A DNA stretch of 64,000 nucleotides from positions 15,071,510 through 15,135,509 of the forward strand of contig OX419342.1 in the NCBI GenBank assembly GCA_948470475.1, written 5' to 3'. Positions 56,143 through 64,000 of this stretch are shown in pieces. The position numbers and the translations under genes are program-made. The first letter of the stretch is position 1. Each line of letters begins with the position of its first letter. The notes under the pieces are model-generated. The model made no database searches. It was not told the origin of the DNA and worked only from the letters and a program-made list of their open reading frames with translations. Source of the stretch: Galaxea fascicularis. Its lineage: Eukaryota > Cnidaria > Anthozoa > Scleractinia > Euphylliidae.

Positions 56143-57785
56143 GTTACCAATGCTTGGTTGCCAGTGCCATAAAAATCTGCGAACATCGAACACAAGCCTT
56201 GTAAACGCTGGCTCGCACGTACGCCAAAGAATTGTCTAGATTCCCGGGAGAAATATACTTGGCAGTGACTAGAATAAACTATTGAAATCACCTCGTTTGG
56301 ATATGTCAATTACAGCAGTATTGCCGCGCTCCGATTGGCTAGAAGGTGTTAGCGCTTCGCTAACTTTTGTATTCGGGAATATTTGGAATATTTGCCAACG
56401 CTGCGTGCTTACGAGTCCAAGATCTTCAGTATTTCAAGATTGTTTAATGCGTTAGGACTCGTAAGCATGGCGGCGTCTAACTAAATAAAGATCAGAATTA
56501 CACGGTAAAACTGGACGTTTAACAAAGATGTTTATGTTCCTCTAAGTATTAATAATGACTGTAGATTACGTTGTTTAGGAACACCTGCAGGGTTTGGTGC
56601 CTCAAACCAAGTTTAACACTCTCGAAAAACTCGCGTTAAAGAAGTTTTCTTCAGATGCAATCCATTTGAAGTATATTGAGTTCGTTTATAATTGGTCAAA
56701 ATTATATTTGTCTTCGGAGAATGTTACAGAAAGAGTACATTGAAAACAACAGTTGGGATAGACGCAAAATGTTTTCAGAAGCTGTCGATCGATGTATGCC
56801 GATAGACGGAATTTCTGAAACAATTGTATCACGCTATAAACATGACTGCGGAGACATTAAATTCATAAAGCCGATATTGAAATACCAAGGTATCATAGCG
56901 TACACATTAAGCTCGAGATTCCTGCGGTTTCCTTGCGACTGACGCAGTAAAGAAGTAAAAAATCGCTTTAGCAGCGTAATGAGGCTTTACTGTTTTGCAA
57001 TTAATGATTCAAATTTCTCGTTGGCAGGTTTGCTATATACGATAAAACGTGCACACTTGGGAACCCTGTTTGTTTTGTAAAAATTTGAAACATTCATACC
57101 AACCAAACTTAATCACTAATTTCTCGTTTCGTAATCCGCAACAACAGAATAAAAGTTAAAAATTTCGAGGTAACCACAGTCTGATAGATTTGTAAATTTT
57201 GAGTTCGCACCAAAGAGAAAAGCTGTGCTAACCAAACAGATCTCTCTGGCAGTCGCATCTCACCGGATGCCACTCTGCATAGGGTGTCGTGTCGAGACAG
57301 ATCCAATTTCGTACTTCATGCACAAACATGAACATTCCAAAACTGTTTTTACAAAAAAAATAACTTTTAGCTGAAAACGTGTCTTTGCGCGTAGTTTATC
57401 TGTTTCACACGAAAACTGGAACCTCAGTTAAGAAGTCCATAGTCTTATTTCAGAGTTCTGTGAGACCTTGTTCATCTCCTGAATATTTTGTTGTGTGTGA
57501 TATTGTGTTGGAGTCGCTTGAAAGAACAATAAAGTAAATATACAGTTTACCATCTATTTTCAGTATAATTTCTAAATAAATATTAGCACAGGAGGAATGT
57601 CTTTCCGGAATCAGAAGAAATTGAACAGTGTACTGAATTAAGAGAGAAAGAAGGAATATCACCCTCAATAAAAGGCTTGCTATATCGATTTTCTTATACA
57701 GCAACTTTCGGTCACTGTATGTGCAATACTAAAATGCAATTATTGTTTTCAGAGTTCACTGTCATTATAAATAGCTATATATGAT
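56143..57785. promoter_or_regulatory. Upstream region of the PDZ gene
   Basis: It contains a 13-bp perfect hairpin (TGCTTACGAGTCC at about 56407-56419 and GGACTCGTAAGCA at 56453-56465) and directly after it ATGGCGGCG, a YY1-like motif. Either might mark the transcription start. No coding exon is convincing from 56240 to 57785. Confidence 0.35.
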
Positions 57786-57914
57786 ATGGGGAGTGTGTTA
57801 ATGAGGCATATAGTAGTAACGTTATTCTTTTTAGTGTCCTATTTTACAGTTGGCCAACCTGCCAGCCGACTCTGTGAAAACAGAAATGACCAGAAAACCT
57901 TTACGTATTACTGA
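57786..57914 (+). CDS. Possible small secreted peptide or signal-peptide exon (42 aa)
   Basis: The frame starts MGSVLMRHIVV and continues with a hydrophobic run TLFFLVSYFTVGQPAS, a good signal peptide. After the predicted cut it has only RLCENRNDQKTFTYY before TGA. It could be a tiny secreted product or a first exon whose true donor I have not placed. Coding status is uncertain. Confidence 0.25.
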   Translation: MGSVLMRHIVVTLFFLVSYFTVGQPASRLCENRNDQKTFTYY

Positions 57915-58062
57915 CCATAAAGGTAAACAAACCTCGGGACGAATTTCAGTAACACCGCAAACATTATGCAAAGCTTTAATTAATGATGGGGACTGGTCAA
58001 TTCAAAGAATTCAAAGTGCAAGATCAAAGACTGAAGAACAACTGAGTTGCTCGTTTTTGTAA

Positions 58063-58910
58063 CCCCATCTCGCGCGTGTGTCGCGCGACTGGCGTGAAGT
58101 CCGCACCAGACATCCAAAATGGAATGCATGCGCAATGAGATGTCATGCCTCAGGAAAGCTGGCTTTCTTTCGATGTCATTCTCGATCGATGGGTGAAAAG
58201 CGCTAACTGCTAAACAACAGCATTGCGGTATGATCAGACTTACTCAAGTAAGACGGCATGAGAAAAAATTGTGTGTAGAGGACTGGTTGTTCTTCTACTA
58301 GCTTTCATTTGGCACAGAAACACTTTATGTTCAGTCCACTAGTGCGGTTACAGTTTTTTTAACGTTTCGATTTCGTCGGTTTCCAAATATAGTATTTATT
58401 ATGTATCGGCTCCTGATTATGTTTATCATATCATACAGGTAATATCTTTTGTTCATACAACTCTAGATAAAGTGTTTACATTCTTAACAAAACGTCTGGG
58501 TTTGCTACTGTAGACATTGTATCGTTATCAATATTGTTTGTCTATTTGAACCAATATGAAATGGAATTGAACTATGCATTACTGATCTGCAAAGGGGAAT
58601 AAGCGATGCGCTATCAACAAAGTGTGCATAAAGAAATTCTTCAAGACGATAAAATAAGGTAACAAATAAATAGATAAGTGAATATATAAACAAAACATGG
58701 AAAGAAACAATCGCAAAACTTGTCATGAAGGCGGTGGAATGTTTTGCATCAAGTTGTTTGACCCGTTCCTTACAAATACCGGGGTAACTCCCCGAGACTA
58801 CACGCAATATGCTCCTCCATATTTACTTCACATTGCAAGTCAATTTTTCCTTCTTCTCGGACGGAAGAAAGTGAAAGTCTGAAAGTATCGTAGGTAAGAA
58901 AACACCTGGG
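58063..58910. other. Spacer between mini-ORF and DIRS element
   Basis: No coding exon or repeat is recognisable with confidence; short frames on both strands lack any domain. Confidence 0.4.
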
Positions 58911-59023
58911 TATTTCAACACCAGTCCTACTCACTAGTGAGTCACGTGAGATATGTGTGAGTAGCCCGAGCGATCAGTTGCGCGCGTAATTCCAGAGCGG
59001 TCGGTCGCGTCTTTTGAAGTTTT

Positions 59024-59491
59024 ATGGCGAATACAAATGAGGAAACACTTTCCACTGAGGCAAAGGACGCCCTCTTTAACGATGACCACGATCCTAAGGA
59101 GAAGACCCCAACAACTGCCCACCAGGATCCCATGTTCAGTATGTTTCAGAGCGTCAACAAAACCCTCGGAGCGATGGCAGACTCGATCCTCAACATGGAC
59201 CAGTCGCTCAAGCGGCTTCATCCCAGCAACACAGACGATCAACTCGACCCTAAACGGCGAAAATACAGTTCCAAAGACGAAATGAGTGCTTCTGATGGTT
59301 CAGATGAAGATGGAGATGACTCGGACGCGGAACTTCAGGTTCTTTGTGGCATTGAAGCCGATAAAACTTCCAAAGATAAACCACGTGTTCGGCTCGAGCA
59401 AAGCGACGACGGCAATGACTCATTCCTGTTCCTTGTTGTCGGAAATCGCCGAAGATCTTCTCAATGCAGACGAATCAGGATCCGCTGCTGA
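59024..59491 (+). CDS. Gag-like ORF of the DIRS-like element
   Basis: The 155-codon frame starts MANTNEETLSTEAKDALFND, is hydrophilic, and ends in an acidic region (SDGSDEDGDDSDAELQ). There is no zinc knuckle, as is common for DIRS ORF1. The last residues run into a frame shared with the start of the polymerase region near 59430. Confidence 0.6.
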   Translation: MANTNEETLSTEAKDALFNDDHDPKEKTPTTAHQDPMFSMFQSVNKTLGAMADSILNMDQSLKRLHPSNTDDQLDPKRRKYSSKDEMSASDGSDEDGDDSDAELQVLCGIEADKTSKDKPRVRLEQSDDGNDSFLFLVVGNRRRSSQCRRIRIRC

Positions 59492-60850
59492 GAAACAACT
59501 GGCTGACTTTATGACTAATTGTGTTAAGGGTCAGTTTATTGATTTTTCCACACAGCCCACAAGGAACTTGGGCCCGAAAAGGAAAACATTCAACATCAGT
59601 GACTCACTGGTTATCGAAGATGAAATTAAAAAATTGCTTGACAAAGGTGTCATTGTACCCACCCAATATGAAAGTGGGGAATATATTTCGCTAATTTTTG
59701 TGGCACATAAAAAAGATGGATCATATCGAATGATCTTAAATTTGAAACGCTTTAACCAGCATGTTGAATACTAACATTTCAAAATGGACTCAGTCTGGAC
59801 AGCAATTAGGCCAAATTACCCCAAATTGCTACATGGTGTCAATTGACTTAAAGGACGCTTATTATTCGGTCCCTATTGCAAAGCCACACCAAAAGTACCT
59901 CAAATTTGAATGGAACAACATGTTATACAAGTTTACATGTTTCCCCAATGGTCTGGGTTTCTGTCCCAGAAAATTTACCAAGCTAGTGAAACCAGTATTT
60001 GCCACCCTGTAACAGCTTGGTCACTTGTCTTCAGGTTATATAGATAGGGCCAGTCTGGGACGATTGTGCAAAAAATGTGGCTGACGCAGTCAAACTATTG
60101 GATACTTTGGGCTTTGTAGTATACCCTAGACACTTGTTGTTCATCCCAACTCAAAAGCTGGTATTTCTGGGATTCATTTTAGACTTTCCATGCTAGTTTA
60201 TCTTACCCCTGAGAAGGCTCTTAAGCTGAAACAGGCAGCTACTGACATGTTTAATTGCAAAAACCCTACCATTAGGGAAGTAGCCAAGGTCCTGGGGCTC
60301 ATAGAGTCAAGTTGTCCTGGCGTTGCTTATGGACCCCTCCACTACTGCTATTAATTAGAACGAGACAAAACCACCACTCTTAAAACTGGCAAATGGAACT
60401 TTGATGCCTAAATGTGTCTACCCAACCAAGCTAGGGAAGAGCTTATGTGGTGGATTAACTCAATCGAGTCTGCATCCAACCCGATAACTCGAGGAGACAT
60501 AGATGTTACTATCACTTCTGATGCCTCCAAACAGGGTTTGGGTGCAGCAATCAGTGATACTTCAACTGGGGAACTCTGGACGGCTGAGGAGGCTAAAGAG
60601 CACATAAATTTTCTTGAAATGTTAGATGTGTTGTTTGCCTCAAAATCGTTTTGTACGTTGACTCATGGCAAGCACGTCAGGGTCATGGTTGATAATTCAA
60701 CCATGGAATCTACCAGATGGGTACGAGCCACTCCCCTAAACTAATTAAGCTGACAAGGGATATATGGGATTGGTGTATTGAGCACCATATATGGCTTACT
60801 ATGGCTCGTATACCAGGGTGTCAAAATGTTGAGGCAGACAAAGAGTACTT
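59430..60850 (+). pseudogene. Broken reverse transcriptase-RNase H of the DIRS-like element
   Basis: Recognisable blocks appear in different frames: VAHKKDGSYRMILNLKRFN (59699-59756), VSIDLKDAYYSVPI (about 59836-59877), FPNGLGFCPRKFTKL (about 59941-59985), GYIDR where GYIDD is expected (about 60034), then RNase H blocks SDASKQGLGA (60518), INFLEMLDVL (60606) and VDNSTM (60687). Stops at 59772, 60012 and 60357, frame changes, and the damaged catalytic Asp pair make it a pseudogene. Confidence 0.8.
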
Positions 60851-61327
60851 TTATGAGGTGTACGGAATGGTGCTTAAGGAAAACCCCTTTCAAAAATGCT
60901 TGTGCCAAGCTCGGTGTTACCCAAACATTGATCTATTTACCCCCAGGATCAATTACCAGATCACACCCTATGTTTCCTATCGAGCAGACCCAGCAGCTTT
61001 TGCTATCAATGCTTTTCACATGTCATGGCAGCATCACTTATTTTATGCTTTTCCACCCTTTAGTCTGGTAACAAGAGTTCTCCAGAAGATTCAAGATGAG
61101 AAAGCAACAGGGCTCCTGCTTGTGCCAAAATGGCCAACCCAACCGTGGTGGCCCAAGTTAATGCAGATGTTAATCCAATCACCAATACAACTTCCAAGGG
61201 ACAGAGACACTCTGTTTCTACCCAGCAACCCACAGGAACCCCACCCACTTCACAAGAAACTGTGTCTGATTCTGTCACTTGTCCGGAGATACCTCAATGG
61301 CAAAGGCCTTTCGACAACAGCTACTAA

Positions 61328-62269
61328 AGTCATGGAACATTCCTGGAGGTCAGGTACTAGAAAGCAATATGTTACCTACCTTCAGAAATGGAGGTGCTAC
61401 TGTAGTTCAAGGGACGTTGATCTCATTTGTCCCTCTGTAGAGGATGGAATCAATTTTCTCGCTGAACTATATGATTCTGGCATTAAGGATACAGGGCTAT
61501 CAACACTGCAAGGAGTGCTGTCTCATCCGTTGTTACATTGCTTACCAATTCCTCCTTTGGCGCCCACCCCATGGTGTGCCGTTTCCTCAAAGGGGTGTTT
61601 GAATTGAAGCCTTCCTTACCAAAACACCAGAACATTTGGGATGTCAATACTGTCCTGACATACTTGTCAAGCCTTCACCCACCTCAGGAATTAATTTTGA
61701 AGGATCTCACCTACAAAACTACAATGCTTTTAGCATTGTTGTCGGGGCAGAGATGCCGGACACTGCATTTGCTATCTGTCAGTTGTATGGTATTGAAGCA
61801 TGATAGCTGTGTGTTCACCATTCACAAACATTTGAAGACTTCTCGACCAGGAAAGCATGTGTCAGCATTAACATTCACAGCTTACTCACCAGACAACCGT
61901 TTGTGTCCTATTGTTTGCCTATCTGAATATGTCAAAAGGACAAGTGAGTTTAGGAAAAGGAGTGATCAGCTGCTACTGAGCTTCCAAAAACTTTACCAGC
62001 ACAACCAGTTTCAACGGACACGACTTCTCGATGGCTAAAAACGGTTCTTGCAAAGTTCGGAATACATACCTCGGTCTTTAAAGGACATAGCACCAGGGCC
62101 GCTTCTACATCTGCAACTGTAGTGTGCAAAGTTCCTCAATCTACTATCATGGACAATGCTGGCTGGTCAAATGCCACAACCTTTGGAAAATTCTACAAGA
62201 AACCCATTGTCCCAGAAAGTAAAGGGTATGGACAGCTCCTGCTGGAAAACCTCCACCTCCACACATAGG
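61328..62269 (+). pseudogene. Tyrosine recombinase of the DIRS-like element (frameshifted)
   Basis: The N-terminal SAM-like core-binding region (KVMEHSWRSGTRKQYVTYLQ) is followed by the catalytic domain with all key residues visible: Arg in LLSGQRCRTLHLL (about 61738-61776), His-x-x-Arg in KGHSTRAA (about 62081-62104) and Tyr in KFYKKP (about 62189-62206). Frameshifts near 61560 and 61985-62000 separate these blocks into three frames. Confidence 0.8.
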
Positions 62270-62551
62270 ATTGTAACAGTCCTTTCCTTTGTAAAACAGT
62301 ACTGTCTTATTATCACATGTTGTGTTTGTTTACTGCCTCACATAGGCAGATTTTCCTCGGATAGGCAGCAGTTTGTTGCTCAATGCTTTTCTTTAAGTGC
62401 ACTCTGCACAATAGACTGACAAGCCATATACTGTAGCTGTTTGCATCACTACTTTGGCAATTAAAGCTGTTTCTGTTTATTTTTTTCGTTCATGATTGCA
62501 CGCTTTGAAGTCTCACGTGACTCACTAGTGAGTAGGACTGGTGTCGAAATA

Positions 62552-62829
62552 GAATTTTTAAGTTAAACGAGACTTACCTGTAAGTTGAAGTTTGAGACAC
62601 CAGTCACGAACTAGTGAGTCACTTGCCCTACCCTTTCACTGGGTTAGTATAGAATACACTTATACTCATTTTCCCACCCATTATTGTTTGCAATCACTCG
62701 CTTTCTTTAAAGACTGATCCCTCGTGCTACTCGCACATCTCACGTGACTCCCTAGTTCATGACTGGTATCTCATAGAATTACAGTCAAACTTCAACTTAC
62801 AGGTAAGTCACGTTTAACTTATAAATTTT
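62552..62829. mobile_element. 278-bp palindromic element with outward splice-donor motifs
   Basis: The left arm (62552-62621) and right arm (62744-62829) are inverted copies: TAAGTTAAACGAGACTTACC, TGTAAGTTGAAGTTTGA and CTAGTGAGTCAC against the reverse complement. Each arm carries ACAG|GTAAGT reading outward. It abuts the DIRS right end and shares its CACCAGTC...ACTAGTGAGTCAC block, so it may derive from the DIRS terminus. Confidence 0.6.
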
Positions 62830-63832
62830 CTGAGCATCTAGAAACTAAAATATTTAGAGAAAGCTTCTCAATCCACCCATGCGTATCACTATTCTATTTG
62901 TCGCTCATTAAATGATCGTTTTGTGTTGAATTCTTCTTCACTAAGCAATTACGAGACAGCTTGTTTTGTACTCTCTTCTCAGATATTTGTATTTATCACC
63001 ATGTTTATCCATTGTTGTAATAAATAAAGAAATAAAAAACGTACCCAGTGCATTGTATATAAGCACGAGGGAATTTTTAAGAACACGAGAGAAGTGCCTG
63101 GCTTCTCCCACTTCTTGAGTGTTCTTTAAGTCCTCAAGTACTTACATAACTGAACAACTTTGGGACATTTTATAAAAAAAAAAAGAAAGAAAGAATTGTT
63201 TCTTCTTCATTTGTGAATTATATAACCACTTATATAAATCTTTTAGAACACTGGAGAAGTAAAAGACGCATTCGCCTACACGGCGGCTCGAGCTTCTCTC
63301 GGCAGATAATGAATGAAGTGAAAATTTTGAACACTAGATAAAATATATTCTGAAGACTTTTCGATGCTGCTGGCTCTTTATCAGTGGAAAATGCAACTGA
63401 AAAAAAAAAACGCGTGCGTCACATTCTCCAGTCAATAATGCAATCGGCGTTGACAATCGGCGCGCACTTAAACAAGTTTTTCAAGAATTGCTGGGTACAA
63501 TGAATCCAAGGTAAAATAGTATTTCTGGTTTGCCTTCTTTGAGTTGGGATTCTTATCATGAAATGTTTATTTGTATTATTAGTTCCATCAGTATTTTCTC
63601 GGCCCCTCTAGTACTAGCCTCTTTGTGCTATAAATACTGCCGAGGGTAAACAAAGGTCATTTATTTATTTATTTTGTTATTACTTTGAAGGAATTCCTTG
63701 AAGTCAGCACAGCAGAGCTCTATTGTTTCTGCAAACAACGCACCTTAATTTAATACATATTATTAACCCGGGTAGGTTCTGGGTAAAGAGTTTTTTTCTT
63801 CAAACGAACTAAGAACTAGGCATAATCCTCTT
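62830..63832. other. Intergenic/3' flanking DNA
   Basis: AT-rich, with AATAAA-type strings near 63020 and A-runs at 63174 and 63400. It should include the 3' UTR of the minus-strand exon at 63833-64000. Nothing else is identified. Confidence 0.4.
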
Positions 63833-64000
63833 TCAAGTCAGGGCTTCCTTGAAATTATCCATGAACTTGCCTTTCACTGCAGGATTACAGTTTTTACAGA
63901 AGGGAGGCAATTTGAAATCTGCTTGTTTGGGAGACTTTAAAGTGCCCTCCAAGCTACGACAGGAACCCACTCTTGGATCTTTCATTTGCAGCCTGCCATT
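63833..64000 (-). CDS. C-terminal exon of an unrecognised gene, cut by window edge
   Basis: The minus strand is open for 55 codons from the window edge to TGA at 63835-63833. It includes NGRLQMKDPRVGSCRSLEG, DFKLPPFCKNCNPAV and ends KGKFMDNFKEALT. The FCKNC pair and the mixed charged composition look protein-like, and codon use is unremarkable. No acceptor is seen inside the window, so the exon extends to the right. I do not recognise the family. Confidence 0.45.
   Translation of the reverse strand, partial: NGRLQMKDPRVGSCRSLEGTLKSPKQADFKLPPFCKNCNPAVKGKFMDNFKEALT

Larger units (their letters stand above)
58911..62551 (+). mobile_element. DIRS-like tyrosine-recombinase retrotransposon, decayed
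   Basis: Inverted ends of 41 bp (58911-58951 and 62511-62551) differ at one base and contain CACCAGTCCTACTCACTAGT. In order: a charged Gag-like ORF, a reverse transcriptase with RNase H, and a tyrosine recombinase. This order and the inverted rather than direct ends fit DIRS elements, which lack a DDE integrase. Several frameshifts and stops break the pol region, so this copy is not autonomous. Confidence 0.85.

Noticed and set aside
56676..56942. 88-codon plus-strand frame upstream of the PDZ gene
   Set aside because: No domain, no acceptor/donor structure and low-complexity composition; open by chance.
1..64000. CRISPR arrays, operons or bacterial-type promoters
   Set aside because: No spaced identical repeats; genes are spliced and eukaryotic throughout.

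Overview
The window reads as animal nuclear DNA, most likely cnidarian and probably a stony coral or close relative. It is AT-rich, genes are split by GT-AG introns, and the introns are packed with short inverted-repeat transposons, tRNA-derived SINEs, a Penelope-like element with a GIY-YIG end, and a DIRS-type tyrosine-recombinase retroelement. The organism call is inference from this repeat content and from protein resemblance; nothing here is from a prokaryote.

Layout. 1-3660: AT-rich DNA ending in the probable first coding exon of an unrecognised minus-strand gene. 3661-4644: a compact head-to-head promoter region with a consensus CRE. 4645-32915: MUS81, 18 exons and 619 codons on the plus strand, whose exons join in frame from ATG to stop. 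Its introns hold most of the mobile DNA in the window: a Penelope remnant split by a MITE, several MITEs, a 1.3-kb DNA element carrying an intact F-box ORF, two inverted copies of a hAT-like element with G-rich ends and a small ORF, and a 670-bp pair of inverted arms. 33000-36300: hairpin MITEs, a minisatellite and a tRNA-SINE. 36370-37620: an intronless 416-residue single-pass membrane protein that I do not recognise. 37621-41903: intergenic, with MITEs. 56142-41904 (minus): a six-exon gene for a protein of about 2,933 residues with a signal peptide, one transmembrane helix, a PDZ domain and a very long AHNAK/periaxin-like repeat region, followed by a phosphoacceptor-rich Ser tail. 57786-57914: a weak secreted mini-ORF. 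58911-62551: a decayed DIRS-like element with 41-bp inverted ends, followed directly by a palindromic element. 63833-64000: the C-terminal exon of another minus-strand gene cut by the window edge.

Best candidates for something undescribed. (1) The transmembrane PDZ/AHNAK-like protein, with six copies of a basic CxxC-DEPY module spaced through its repeat domain. (2) The F-box ORF carried inside a bounded DNA transposon (GGCTATG inverted ends, ATAG duplication) that landed inside a tRNA-SINE. (3) The orphan membrane protein at 36370. MUS81 (structure-specific nuclease) and the scaffold gene show no functional link and appear to be ordinary chromosomal neighbours.
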